The position numbers were made by a program, and so were the translations under genes. This document shows positions 1 to 11,684 of a DNA stretch of 64,000 nucleotides, piece by piece. The DNA lies in contig OX457074.1 in NCBI GenBank assembly GCA_949752795.1, forward strand, positions 8,135,527 to 8,199,526, written 5' to 3'. Below the pieces are notes generated by a model. That model made no database searches, was not told where the DNA came from, and saw nothing but the letters and a program-made list of their open reading frames with translations. Origin of the DNA: Hyperoodon ampullatus. Taxonomy: Eukaryota > Chordata > Mammalia > Artiodactyla > Ziphiidae. Position 1 is the first letter of the stretch; each line of letters starts with the position of its first letter.

Positions 1-3000
1 AAGGGGCTCAGGACTCTGTTAGGCTGCACTCCTGCCCACCCTGCAGAATGTAGCAGGACCCTGGACCCCCATCCACCTGTGGAGAGTGTCTGCCAACACC
101 CCCATCAAGCCTCCCTGGGAAACAAAGCAGCATTCACGGTCTAATCAGGACAGGCAGGACAGGTGTAGATTTTTGACTAAGGAGGGCCATGCAAGGGGAA
201 AGGGCAGCTTTATGGTTAAAACCCGAACTGCTGGAAAAAAGAAAAACAAAAACCTGAGCTGTTGGGTGCCTCCTCAGCCAGAGAAACTCACTGCTGACCA
301 TTGTTATAGGAAGGTCTCGGTGGGCAGTCAGGGGCCAAGAGCTGTGTGGCTCCTGGCACTTCGATGCCAAACCAGTGAGCTACCTGGCTTCCGTGACATC
401 ACAAGTAGGCAGATCCCAGGGCCCTGTCCCCATCCCCTGAGAACTCTCTCTTCCAGTCAGACCTCTGTCCCACCCCAGGATCCAAACCCACTTCCCACCT
501 CCAGCCAGGACGGCAGGAAACCAGCTGCATCTCACCCTACAAGCTCATGGCTAAGCCGGGGGAGGAAAGGCAAAAACCCTAGGGGAACATCCCGCACTCC
601 ATTCACGAGCAATAAAAACTCTGGCAGAGGGTAGCAGGAGAAGAGCAGCCAAGTGAGGGACATGAGGAGGAGGCAATGCCTCAAAGGCCCGAAGTTCACA
701 ATGCTGCCCTGCAGGTATCTTGTCCCTCAAGGAACCTGAACTCCAGCACCACCAGGCAGCCGCTCTGCCAACACACCAGCTCTGGCCCTGCTAGAGGCAG
801 GCCCAAGTCCTGAGCACTGAGGCTGGGGACCTGTCCCCAGGTCAAGGCAGCCAGGTGAGCTGTCTGAACCAAATCCTGTGAGCCTGAGATTGCTCACAAT
901 ATGAGATGTGCCCCAAAGACGTCATCAGAAAGCTACAAGCCCAGACATCCCATCCCAAGGCACAAAGGAACTCTCATCTTGACCCCTCCTGACCGTGGCC
1001 ACGGCTGATCACTCTCCCCAGCCTCCAAAAGCTTCCATCGCCGTGTGCCTTCCCCCAAGCTGGCCCACCAGAAGCCTGCAGATGATCAGAGCCAGGAGGG
1101 ATGGCTGACTTGGATGTCCAGGGCCCAAACTAAGGGAGGGGGGAGGGCAACAGGGGAGGAAAAAAGGCACCAGGCTGACAAATTCATTTTTGCAATCGGC
1201 CCATTTCTGTTTGTCTGCTCAGACGCAGCTCCAGGCATCTGCACAAGCCAGATGGAGGAGGCTGCTATTTCTAGAAAAAGAAAAAGGGGGGGGGGGGGTG
1301 AGAAGGGAGGGAGGGGCAAGACGGAGGCAAAGGGCAGAAGAGCGGGTCTGTTTGCCCTAAAACCTCACGCAGAAGGGTACCCCCTCACCAGCACTACCAG
1401 ACAGAGTCCCCATCCAAGAAACGGCCGGGGCCGAGGCTGGGGTGGGGTGGGGTGGGGGAGAAGAAAGGCAGAGAAAGTTTAATTAGCCAAAGTCGGCTAC
1501 AATAGGCCCCCTCACGGGCTGCATCAGGTTTTCATTCATGAGCAAGCAACAGTGCTCCAAAAATGCCAAGAACCGCACCCCCTCGCCGTCTCTCCCCCAC
1601 CCCCCACCAACAGGAGTGCGTCCTCCAGCAGGCTGGCTGAGCCTGATGCCGTGTTCCAGACATCCCTCCTCAAAGGGATGTGAGTAGGAAGAATTAATTA
1701 TTAAAGAGCAGCTGGTACTTCGGCACCAACTGCACTCCCCCCAGCTCCTATAGCTGATGCCCCCTCCCCCCTGCAGAAACACAAACTCCCCGCCCCACAC
1801 CACCCCCCCCCCACCAGCCCCAGCCCCCATTTCTAAACACACAGCTAAGATGCCACCCCAAGGGAAGGGAATGCAAACCTTTGTCTCTGCTGCTACTTAG
1901 AGTGGGTGGGGCATGTGATGGTGCTGCCCTCCCCCCTCCCCCAGATTACTCCATCCAGCCACGGAGGAGGATATACGGGGAAGGGGAGGCTGGCACAGAG
2001 CTAGCATGTCCTCCATCCTTGCCCCCAAGTAAACCGCACCTGGTATCTGTCTCTCTGGCCCCTGGCAGGCATACATGCCCGGCATAGAGTGGGGATGCTA
2101 GGGGCCCACCCCTCTAACTCAGAGACGCCCACCCTGCCTTGTCTGGACGTAGCCCAGATCCAAGTCCACGGGGAGACAGAGCGAAGAGAGGATTCAAGAG
2201 AAGGGGCGGGAGGCAAACCAAGGGCTCCCCGAGCTTTGTGTTTAAGAGGAAGAGGAAGGAAGGAAGACTGAAATGAAGAAGCAGGCAGCCCCCAGCATGG
2301 CTCACCCACCATCCCCAGCCCAGCCCAGCCCAGCGTCTAAACAGCCAGCATAGGCTCAGGGCCCCTGTTGCCGGGAACTCGAACTGAGGACCCTCCCTGC
2401 CTACATCCTCTGAACCTGAGGAGGCCCAGGGCAGGACCCAGCTCCAGGCTCCAGTCCTGCAAAGCAGTCTGGTCATGGGTCCTTCTGGCTAAGACTCCTG
2501 ATGTCCCACCCCCTTGCCTCCTTTTGTTCCTATGGTCTGCTCCATCCTTCCCTCCCAGGTGGACCCTGAACCCAGTCACCAGCATCATCACCCCCAGTCG
2601 CCAAAGCTCATTCCAGGCCCCAGAGCACAGTGGTCACTGTCGGAGTGGTGGGTCTCTTGAGCACCCCCGAGAGCAACTGCAGCTGCTACCATTCCTCTTT
2701 AGGGACACACCTCATCTCAGAAGGCCAACGGGGGACATCAGGTGGTCACCTCCTCCCCCAAATGGGGTGCTCCCACGTTCCCCTCTTCTCTCCCCACAAC
2801 CAGACTCCCAGATTAATTACTTATCACCCAGCCAATTCTCATCTTCCCCAGGGGCCCAGAGAAGGGTGGGGTGGGGAAGCAGCCTACCCAAGTTAAACGG
2901 CACAGGCAGTGTCCCTCTCTCTGTGAGATACAGACCCAGGATGAAAAATGGGGGGCCTCCACCCCAGACAAGAAGAGGGGCAGCTTTCACCTCCTAGCTC

Positions 3001-3648
3001 TCTCTCTCTGGCTCCAGGGTGTCAGACGGGAGAAGAGGGTGGGAACAAACGCAGTAACGCCTCACGGGGGAGGGGGTGAGAATAATGGGAGAGAGAAGTA
3101 AGGTGGGCCCGCAGGCCCCCTCCTCAAGCACGGATGTCAAGGACACAAAATCAAGGATGCGTTCTGAGGTATGGCTAGAAGCGCCGTGGGGTGGGCAGCG
3201 CCCCTCACCTCAGAGTACCAAGAAAGGGTGTCCAGCGAAGAGGGCTTTGCACAGAATCCGGGTGCAGGGCTCAAAACGCCCTGCAACGCACCACGCGCCT
3301 CCCGGGAGAGGGCAAATCAGACATCCCCGGCCGGTCTCCCGGCCATCTGGGGGTGTAGGTAGCGGGAAGACGGGCCCCTCCCTTACCTGCAGGGAAGGCG
3401 CCCCTGCCTGGGAGGGGCGGGGAGGGGCGCGGAGGGGCGCGCGCAGTAACCCAGAGGCCCGGCTACCGGCTGGCGATGCTCCCGGGGGGGCGCCTACTGG
3501 CACTCGGGCGCCGGGAGGGAGGAAGGGGGGCGCGGAGCGCGACGCGCGCTCGGGGAGCCCGCGGGCAGCGACGGCGGGAGGAGGGGGCGCCGCGTCGAGT
3601 CCGGGGAGCCCGGGGGAGAAGGGATCGGGGCTGGTGGGGCGCGCTCAC
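1..3648 (-). other. HDAC5: HDAC5 intron 1 (part), no coding exon seen
   Basis: Assigned to intron 1 of the minus-strand gene HDAC5 because it lies downstream of the presumed first exon and because HDAC5 precedes HROB in mammals. I looked on the minus strand for the HDAC5 start (peptide beginning MNSPNESDG) and did not see it, so coding exons should lie left of the window. The long open frames here are GC-rich chance ORFs. Two AT-rich blocks in otherwise GC-rich sequence stand out (about 1680-1720 and 2805-2845), with ATTA homeodomain cores and a GATA-type CTTATC. They may be intronic enhancers. From about 3350 the sequence turns CpG-rich. Confidence 0.5.
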
Positions 3649-3790
3649 CCCCTGCGGCTCGAGCTCCGGCTTCGCGGGCGGCGGCGGCAGCAGCGGCGGC
3701 GGCAGCAGCGGCGGCACCTCCTCGACGGCTCCTCCATCTTTGCGGCGGCTCCTCCGGCTCCGCTCGCCGCCGCCACCAACAACAACATTC
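3649..3790 (-). other. HDAC5: HDAC5 first exon, 5' UTR (presumed)
   Basis: A minus-strand exon inside a CpG island. It ends at a good splice donor (GGGG then GTGAGC, exon end 3649). HDAC5 is a class IIa histone deacetylase that shuttles between nucleus and cytoplasm and represses MEF2 targets. Identity here rests on synteny, since the visible part is untranslated. The transcript carries a GCC/GCT-rich triplet tract (3674-3718) and an upstream ATG at 3737-3735 in a strong context (A at -3, G at +4). That ATG opens an Arg/Cys-rich frame that stays open to the donor. Other minus-strand donors lie at about 3387 (CTGCAG then GTAAGG) and 3205, so alternative first exons are likely. The 5' limit is only estimated. 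Confidence 0.5.
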
Positions 3791-3804
3791 GAGACGTCAC
3801 TGCC

Positions 3805-3814
3805 GTCACGTGAC
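3805..3814. promoter_or_regulatory. E-box/CLEAR-type palindrome GTCACGTGAC
   Basis: Perfectly palindromic ten-mer matching the consensus bound by USF, TFE3, TFEB and MITF bHLH-zip factors. It lies just upstream of the presumed HDAC5 start, 4 bp after a CREB/ATF-like GACGTCAC (3793-3800). Confidence 0.6.
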
Positions 3815-3825
3815 TCGACCCGGAG

Positions 3826-3835
3826 CTAAAAATAG
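3826..3835. promoter_or_regulatory. MEF2 consensus site CTAAAAATAG
   Basis: Exact match to the MEF2 consensus YTA(A/T)4TAR, about 90 bp upstream of the HDAC5 upstream ATG. HDAC5 protein binds MEF2 and represses its targets, so a site here would allow feedback. Confidence 0.6.
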
Positions 3836-4013
3836 ACCCAGACCACCCCCCCACACACACCCCCACCCCCAGCTTCAGCCACCAGCAACCCCTCCCCTCC
3901 TTCTTGGCCCTCCCCGCCGGGCGGGGCCAACAGCGCCACCGTGACAGCTTCTAAAAGGGCCAGTATCCAGCAAAGAGTTGGGCTGGGAAGGGGAAGGAAG
4001 GCAAGGGATCGGA

Positions 4014-4061
4014 GCCCTGGGAGTAGTGGTTGAAGGAGCCCTGAGAGTAGTGGTTGAAGGA
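4014..4061. repeat. 24-bp tandem duplication
   Basis: Two adjacent copies of a unit containing GAGTAGTGGTTGAAGGAGC, differing at one base (CTGGGAG versus CTGAGAG). Non-coding, about 200 bp upstream of the HDAC5 promoter. Confidence 0.7.
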
Positions 4062-4539
4062 GCGCTGCAGGCGTACGGGCCTGGCTGCTGGGGGCTCGGC
4101 CTTTGGGATGCACGATTTTCCTGCCTGCGCTTCCTCCACTTCCTTTTCAAACCGTGGATGGTGCAATCGTTGCCTGCCTAAGCGTCTCCCTAACACGCCC
4201 TCCCGCGGTGGGGGAGGGGAACTGGGGATGGATTCCTAGGGGCTGGGAGGGCCGTGGAGGCCCCAGCTAGGGGTCCAGGCTGGGGGTGGATGTCTGGGAC
4301 AAGTCTCGAACCCGCCAGTTCCGACCGCACACGCTAAATGTGTGCCAAGCAAAAAAAAAAAAAAAAAAAAAAAAAAGAATGGGAAAGGCCAGGGTAGAGC
4401 TGTAATGTAGTAATAGTCCAAGGCCTTCAAAGGGAAGACTTCCGGTCCCTGGCTTCGGTGCTATCCTCTTCTACAGCTCCCCTTAGAACACAATATGAGT
4501 ATGTGTGATAGAACCTAGGTGGTTTGTCAGTGACCCGGT

Positions 4540-5005
4540 AATTCCACTAACGAAAATGTATTCTAAGGAAATAAATATTGTTGTGTTCAAAAATGAGTAT
4601 AGAAGGAAAGAGATTGCTTCTAATGATGTGAAAAGTTGGAAACAACCTAAATATCCATCAGTAGGGGATTGGCAAATAAACTAAGGCACATCCATTCAGT
4701 AGAATACCATCCAGATCCAGACATTTAAAATGATATGTCTGTATTGACCTGAAAAGGTGCTCAAGATATACAGTTTTCTTGAAAATCAGAAATCAAACAA
4801 GTACTACAGAATTGTTCTATTATTATAAACAACAAAAAACTAGATCCATATGTCTGAATATGTTTGTATATCAAAAAGTCTATAAAAATATATGCGAAAT
4901 ATTTACCTTTGCTTTCCTCTTTAGCTTTTTCTGTATATCTGAAATTTTGCAACTATCATGTGTTACTTATCTGATCGGAAAAAGTGAATATATAAATGTT
5001 TCTGT
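4540..5005 (+). mobile_element. Old L1 3'-end fragment
   Basis: AT-rich sequence with degraded L1 3' ORF2/UTR phrases (AAGTTGGAAACAACC, TAAATATCCATCAGTAGGGG, then a damaged GAATACC..CCAG stretch). Too diverged for a subfamily call. Confidence 0.5.
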
Positions 5006-5007
5006 AA

Positions 5008-5321
5008 TAAATTTATTTATTTATTTAATTATTTTTGGCTGCATTGGGTCTTCATTGCTGTGTGCGGGCTTTCTCTGGTTGCGGTGAGTGGGGGCTATTA
5101 TTCATTGTGGTGCGCGGGCTTCTCACTGCGGTGGCTTCTCTTGGTGCGGAGCACAGGCTCTAGGCTTGCGGACTTCAGTAGCTGCAGCACACAGGCTCAG
5201 TAGTTGTGGCCCACAGCCTTAGTTGCTCGGTGGCATGTGGGATCTTCCCAGACCAGGGATCAAACCCGTGCCCCCTGCATTGGCAGGCAGATTCTCATCC
5301 ACTGCGCCACCAGGGAAGCCC
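5008..5321 (-). mobile_element. CHR-2-type SINE
   Basis: Full-length tRNA-derived cetartiodactyl SINE in reverse: TTTATTTATT tail, GGCTGCATTGGGTC, then the tRNA-like head ending GCCACCAGGGAAGCCC. Confidence 0.9.
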
Positions 5322-5814
5322 ACGTATGCTTTCACAGATGCTGATAACAATTTGTAACTATACATCTATTTATGGCATATGGCTCTCTTCCCCTAATGAG
5401 TGTTAAATGACTTAGCCAGCATAAGCACTTTTTGACTGTGGACTCTGAGCAGAAAGGCCACCCCAACAAAGTCATCCTGTGTCACTCCAAGACAGGGGTC
5501 TTCTTGCCTCTATCCTGTAATGATGGTGCCATCCATTTCCTGTTATTCTTGTGCAATCTTATGATGTCTCTTGGGTAGTTAGGTTGGGTTGGGATTTTGC
5601 TTTTTCAGTGCTTATATTTTACCTCCCCAAGCAGAGTATGAGCCACTTGAGAAAAGCCGTAAGATCATATATATTTTGTTGCCTTTCCAGCACCTAGCAC
5701 ATCGCCTGACATATAGCAGATAAAGTTTCAGGGACACTGAAGACTCTGGAATTTCTTCTCTCAAGATCTCAGAACATGGGGAAGAATCTCCCCATGTGGT
5801 ATGATAGACACCAG

Positions 5815-5935
5815 TAACTGTCCTATGGCCAGGCCCTTTCCATTCCGCAGATGAAGGGACTGAGACTCAGAGAAGCTAAATAACTTGCCCAGTCACAGAG
5901 TTCATGCAAGCAAGAACTAGGATTGAGACCCATGT
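5815..5935 (+). mobile_element. MIR-like SINE fragment
   Basis: Contains the MIR-like core CAGATGAAGGGACTGAGACT..GAAGCTAAATAACTTGCCC. Mammal-wide and inert in appearance. Confidence 0.5.
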
Positions 5936-6742
5936 CTCTCTGGCTGTCCCACCAAATACTAGGAAAAGGGCCTGGGGGAGCTGGGCTCCCAAGCCCAGCA
6001 CTCCAGCCCTGTTCTCTGTAGATTTCTGAGATCAACACCTTGTCCCCGCCATGGCCAAATGCCCCAGAAGTTGGGAGAATTCACCATATGGGGCCCTGAT
6101 GAGCCTTCAGATTTTTCCTTCTCTGGTAAGTGGGGTTAAATAATTCCACATGATTTCTTCTTACGTTTCTTGAGCACAAACGGTAGGTGCTGGAGATATA
6201 GAGATGAAACTGCCTTTAAGGATCTTAGGGTCTCTCACAGAGAATAAAACTATCTTTTGTTATGAGTCCCTAGGGTGGGCCATTGCCAGGACCATTCACC
6301 ATGGAGACAGGAGTCACGGGGTTGTCTCCTTAACCAGTGCCTAAGTTTCCCAATTTAGAATGATCGGGCAGATGGGATCTAGTAGCTGATGGGAAAACTT
6401 CTGATCCTGGAACCCAGTGGTGAATTTGGCCTCTTGGTAGAAGGATATCAATCTCGGAGGAGAGCCAGGTGTTTAACCTATAGCCTGACAGGTTGGCAGC
6501 ACCGTTGGACTGTGAGAAGGAGGCATCAGGGCTGGGGAGAAAAACGAGGAGTGGTGAGCAGCAGTGCCAGGGGCTCTGGGTGCGGCTACTCCTATCTAAA
6601 ATCATGAGAAATGTCCTGGCCAGTTCTTGGAGCAGGACAGAGAGCAACCTTCCTCCCTGCTCGGTGAATGCTGCGGAACTAACAGCTACACCCATCTCCC
6701 TCCACATCCCTCTCACTCACACAGCATCTAAAGTTAGCATTA

Positions 6743-7069
6743 GGGACTTCCTTGGTGGCGCAGTGGTTGGGAGTCCGCCTGCCAATGCAGGGGACACGGG
6801 TTCAATCCCTGGACCGGGAGGATCCCGCATGCCGCGGAGCAACTAAGCCCGTGTGCCACACTACTGAGCCCACGCGCCACAACTACTGAGCCCGCGCGCC
6901 TAGAGCCCGTGCTCCACAGCAGGAGAAGCCACCGCAATGAGAAGCCCACGCACTGCAACGAAGAGTGGCCCCTGCTCGCCGCAACTAGAGAGAGCCCACG
7001 TGCAGCAATGAAGACCCAATGAAGCCAAAAATAGATAAATAAATGAATTTTAAAAATAAATAAATAAAT
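6743..7069 (+). mobile_element. CHR-2-type SINE with perfect 13-bp TSD
   Basis: Complete element from GGGACTTCCTTGGTGGCGC to an AAATAAATAAATA tail. The target-site duplication AAAGTTAGCATTA is intact at 6730-6742 and 7070-7082, proving retroposition at this spot. Confidence 0.95.
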
Positions 7070-7559
7070 AAAGTTAGCATTACCTGGGGAACAGACAGGG
7101 CACCCAGTGCCAATGTGCCCTTACCTGCAAACTCTCACCCAGAATCTCTCCTGGGGTAGAAAGCCTCAGATCCATGGATAGAATTCCAGAGGCTCTGGGG
7201 TGGCCCTTGTCAGAGTGGTCCAGCCCACAGCTCTGGTCCCCGGTGGAGCAACACTTTTTAGGTGGCCCTGCCGGCCTCCAAAGGGTGCCTGGTGTGGAAA
7301 TAGTCCAGCTGTGCCTAAATACAGCCTCGGGTGGAAAATATTTAATATAGAACAAGGAAGAACTGAGCTGATAAACTCATGCAACACGGATTTACTGGAT
7401 ATTTATCAAAGGAAATACGCATTCTTTAAAGCCTTTATCAATTACCAAGGGCAACTTGTACCTAGAGGCATGTTGTTTCTAGTCCATTCAGCAAGAATTT
7501 ATCAAGCTCATTGAAAAATGATCAGGCTAGCACAATACTAGGTACTTTGGGGACTGCAA

Positions 7560-7604
7560 AATAAATAAATAAATGAATGAATGAATGAATGAATGAATGA
7601 ATAA
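7560..7604. repeat. (AAAT/GAAT)n microsatellite
   Basis: Run of AAAT then GAAT tetranucleotides, about 45 bp. Likely length-polymorphic. Confidence 0.85.
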
Positions 7605-9518
7605 GAAAACAGGACAGGAGATGAGAAAACCTATGTCCTAGGATCAGCTCCATCCTGGTGTGCTATTGGATGAGTCCATCTGGGCCTTGGTGTCCTTATC
7701 TGGGGAACAGGACTGGACTTCTGTTCTCCAAGGTTCCTTTCAGTTCTGACCCTCTGAGAATCCCAAATTAGATGTGATGACAACATCCGGTGTAGTGCTA
7801 GGCTTCAGAGTTCAGGCCGGACCTTCATTCCTTCAGCGTGCTCTAAGGTCCAGTCCTGCCCATGGGCGGTTTACAATACATTCAAGAGTCAAGAGAGTTT
7901 ATTTCAGGGCAAATAATTCATGTGCCCCAAGGCACAAAGCAAAGGAGGTCACTGAGGACTGAGCTATGCAGAGGGTAATGAAAACTGCCCCTGGGATGCC
8001 TGAGTTTGGCCAGGCCTCCCAGCGTGACCCTGGACAAGTCCCTTCCTCTCTGTGGGCCTCTGTTTCTTTACCTGTAGGATGAGAGGGTTGGACTGGATTT
8101 TCTCCCTTCCAGCTGGAGACATTTCTGGAGGGTCCAACAGGTGAAGTTGAAAAGGAAAGATGGAAAAACAGTTTCCTCCTCCCCTCCCTCTCCTGCCTTC
8201 CTCCCAGGACCCCCTCCTCCAGGCTTGGGGCAGAAGGAAACCTGTTTCAGGCCAGCATCCAGGATAGAGTCATGCTTGACTATTTGAGATGTTTGGAGGA
8301 AGAGCAACATACAGGTGCCTGGGAAGGCTGCTACCCGCTGGACCTCACTTTCCTCATCTGTAAAATGGTATAATTGAACGGATGACTTCTGAGGATTTTT
8401 CCAGCTCTGTGAGCTAACAATTCTACAGCTGTAGCTCTAAAAAACCAAAAACAAAACAAGTGGCTAGAGGTGAGGGCCTCAGTCATGGCTCACTTGAAAG
8501 CCTTACCTAGCCCTCGACACTTTCTGTCCTTTCCCATGCCTCCTACCTCCTACCTTCCTGGCCCAGAGATTGGAAGCGGGTCACTGTCTCTTCACTCGGC
8601 AGTGGCCGAGCCTTGAGAAAGCCAGCACTGTGGCCCCTGGAATAAGCTGTGAATTTGTTTAAAAACAAAGACAATTCTGGGTGCAGCTACCACCATTTGT
8701 CATGGTACCTTTAATATATATGTTATGTAGAGAGAGAAAGCAGAAAAAAGCTGCCAGTATATCAACCAAGAGCCTCGCATAGCAGCTAGCTACCTGCTAA
8801 AGGACAGCTGGTGACCAGGAGGCCTGGGACAGAGGTGGGAAAAAGCTTCTCAGCCTAACTCCACCCCCCCTACCCGCCAGGACCCAGAGTGACCCACACT
8901 GAGGCTTCTTACCCCTCTAGCAGCAAAAAGAGCAGGAGGCCCAGGGCACTGTAGCTGGAAAGGAAACCTACCCTCTCCCCCACCGCCCTGCCGGGACCTG
9001 GAAGTGAGGCCCAGGGTTTCCTGGACTATACGGGGTTCCTGTCTGCCCGCTCAGGAGTCAAGGCCACACGAGCACAACAGTGCAAGGGCGGTTATGGCCA
9101 GTCACATTCCGAATGTCTGCAGGTCCCTCCAGGGTATCTTCTCTGGGCGGGGCATGTATGTCGGGAAGAGGACAGAGGGTGCAAACGTGCCTTCCCTCTG
9201 GGAGCTTATGATCCTGTGGAAACAACAGAGCCCCAAGAAGCAGAGTGAAGCAGTGGTGAAGGAGGGAACCTGGGAGACACAGGCCAGCTCTGCCTATAGA
9301 AGCTCAGGCAAATCATTTGCCCTCTCTGAGCCTCAGTTTCCCCTCTGTGATCGGAGGATTGGACACTGTGATTTTGGAAGGCCCTCTTGGCCCTGAGGTC
9401 ATGAAACCATAGAGAACAAGACACAGTGGACTGATGCTACACGGAGGGGCATGGGCCACAGCCACACCAAACTGGCCCAGTTTGTGTCCCTCCAGCAAGT
9501 TGTCTTCGGTTGACAAAC

Positions 9519-9835
9519 TTTTTTGTTGTTGTTGTTGGCTGCATTGGGTCTTTGTGCTGCACACAGGCCTTCTCTAGTTGCGGTGAACAGGGGCTACTCT
9601 TCATTGTGGTGCATGGGCTTCTCATTGAGGTGGCTTCTCTTGTTGTGGAGCACGGGCTCTAGGTATGTGGGCTTCAGTAGTTGTGGCATGTGGGCTCTAC
9701 AGCACAGGCTCAGGAGTTGGTGGCACGCAGGCTAAATTGCTCCGTGGCATGTGGGATCTTCCCGGACAAGGGATCGAACCCGTGTCCCCTGCATTGGTAG
9801 GCAGGTTCTTAACCACTGAGCCACCAGGGAAGTCC
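9519..9835 (-). mobile_element. CHR-2-type SINE
   Basis: Reverse-strand full-length element: TTGTTGTTGTTGTTGGCTGC start and GAGCCACCAGGGAAGTCC end. Confidence 0.9.
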
Positions 9836-9849
9836 TGACATACATTTAG

Positions 9850-10030
9850 CCCCCTTTCTGCTAAACATTTATTGAGCAACTTCCTTTTGACAGGCCCCAT
9901 CACATGTATTACCATTCTCACAATTCTACAAGGTAGATGCTATGTATTCCATCTTATAGATAAGGAGACAGAGGCCCAGTGAGGTTAAGCAATCAGTAAG
10001 TGTCAGGACCAGGGCAGAACCCAGGCTCTG
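9850..10030 (+). mobile_element. MIR-like SINE fragment
   Basis: MIR-like phrases: TTATTGAGCAACTTCC, ACAAGGTAGATGCTATG, ATAAGGAGACAGAGGC, GTGAGGTTAAGCAA. Confidence 0.6.
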
Positions 10031-10349
10031 TGGGTACAGTGCCAGGTGAGGTCTCCCCAGGTTTGAAGGGTCATCCCGGTGTCATCTTTCTCCTGGGAAC
10101 TCCTTGTGGACCCAGGACAACCCAATGAGAAGGCCTTGATTTACATGTCTGGAAAGGACATTCCATCATCCTCAAGCAGTAGGGCCTCTCTAGCACACCC
10201 ACTGAGGACTCGTCCTGCCCAGCAGACAGACAGAGCAGCAGGCAACAGACTTTACCTGCACCATTTCACTTCATCCTCCCAACTCCACAAATGAGTGTCG
10301 TGTTGCTATTATTATTATTGTTGTTATTATTATTATTGCCCCCACTTTA

Positions 10350-10559
10350 TTACTTTATTTTATTTTTGCGGTACGCGGGCCTCTCACTGTTGTGGCCTCT
10401 CCCGTTGTGGAGCACAGGCTCCGGACGCACAGGCTCAGCAGGCATGGCTCACGGGCCTAGCCGTTCCACAGCATGTGGGATCTTCCCGGACCGGGGCACG
10501 AACCCGTGTCCCCTGCATCAGCAGGCGGACTCTCAACCACTGCGCCACCAGGGAAGCCC
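10350..10559 (-). mobile_element. Young short-type cetacean SINE
   Basis: Reverse copy of the short subfamily (GCGGTACGCGGGCCTCTCAC to GCCACCAGGGAAGCCC). Flanked by TGCCCCCACTTTA (10337-10349), repeated after the element with one extra C. It sits within an older MIR-like sequence. Confidence 0.93.
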
Positions 10560-11478
10560 TGCCCCCCACTTTAAAGATGAAGGATCTGAGGCTCAGGAGA
10601 CTTAAGGAACTTGCCGAAAGCGACAGACTCAGTAAGTAAGGATACAGGGATCTGACCCCAGGTTCTCAGAGCCCAGAGCACGATCAGTTTAACCACTGGA
10701 CCCAGCCCCAATGAAAGGGTAAAGACCTAGACCTGAACTGACGCTCTGCCACTTACCAGCTATGTGAACTTGGAAATTTACTTTATCTCTTAGAATTTCC
10801 TCACTCATAAGAAAGGACAATGACCTCCTCCTCCCTGGGTTGCTAGAGCAGGACGTGGGGTACCTGTGTGAAGAGCTAGCACAGGGCATGGCAAAGGGTA
10901 AGCCCGACCCTCACCTCCAGCCTGGTGTTACCACCCCTTGGTTCAGGGCCAGCTGTAATGCTACTGCCACTCCCATTCCCTGAGCAAGGAACTCACCTTC
11001 TACACTGGAAATGACCTCTGCCCCACCCTCTCTCACCCTGCCATTTCCAACTCCTGAGATCCCCATCCCACTCTCCCAGACTCAGTATCTACAGAATTGC
11101 CCTAGGGGTGGGTGGAGGTGCAAGCCCAGATGTCCACCCCAGGTCTGCTTCTCTGCCCCAGGGATGCTGTAGGAACAAGGATTCCAGACCAAGGTTGCCA
11201 GAATTGGATTGGGGGGTGGGGAGGATTCCCAGTTAAATTTACATTTCAGATAAACAAGGAATAATTTTGTATACTTACATAAAGAGCTCCTGACTTTTCA
11301 TAACTTATTTATTTTTATACTTATATTTTAAAATTATTCCTTATCTGACACTCAAATTTAAGTGGCTGTCCTATGTCCTATATTTTATCTGGCATCCCTA
11401 CTCCTAGACCTCAAGTTCAGGTTGGAAGACAGCCCAGCAAATGGCTTTTGTTAAGAGTTTTTAAACAAAAAGTTACCC

Positions 11479-11684
11479 GGGCTTCCCTGGTGGCACAGTG
11501 GTTGGGAGTCTGCCTGCCGATGCAGGGGACACGGGTTCGTGCCCCGGTCTGGGAGGATCCCACGTGCTGCGGAGCGGCTGGGTCCATGAGCTGTGGCCGC
11601 TGGGCCTGCACGTCCGGAGCCTGTGTTCCGCAACGGGAGAGGCCACAGCAGTGAGAGGCCCGCGTACCGAGGGGAAAAAAAAAA
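11479..11684 (+). mobile_element. Young short-type cetacean SINE
   Basis: Forward copy ending GAGGCCCGCGTACCGAGGGG plus poly(A). The target duplication is AAAAGTTACCC. Inserted into old L1 sequence. Confidence 0.93.

Larger units (their letters stand above)
3350..3836 (-). promoter_or_regulatory. HDAC5: HDAC5 CpG-island promoter
   Basis: CpG-dense, GC-rich block spanning the presumed first exon and start site. On its upstream side (higher coordinates) lie a CREB/ATF-like GACGTCAC (3793-3800), a perfect ten-base palindrome GTCACGTGAC (3805-3814) and a perfect MEF2 consensus CTAAAAATAG (3826-3835). There is no clear TATA box at a useful distance, as is usual for CpG-island promoters. Confidence 0.6.

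Noticed and set aside
86..634. Plus-strand 182-codon frame at the left edge
   Set aside because: No recognisable homology. Composition matches intronic background.
2368..2997. Plus-strand 209-codon frame in HDAC5 intron 1
   Set aside because: Pro/Ser-rich chance frame with no domain. It lies antisense to HDAC5.
3076..3813. Plus-strand 245-codon frame across the HDAC5 CpG island
   Set aside because: Low-complexity Gly/Arg/Pro/Ala translation of CpG-rich DNA, with no homology.
6743..6850. tRNA-like A and B boxes that could suggest a tRNA gene
   Set aside because: They belong to the tRNA-derived head of a SINE with target duplications and an A-rich tail. No intact cloverleaf.
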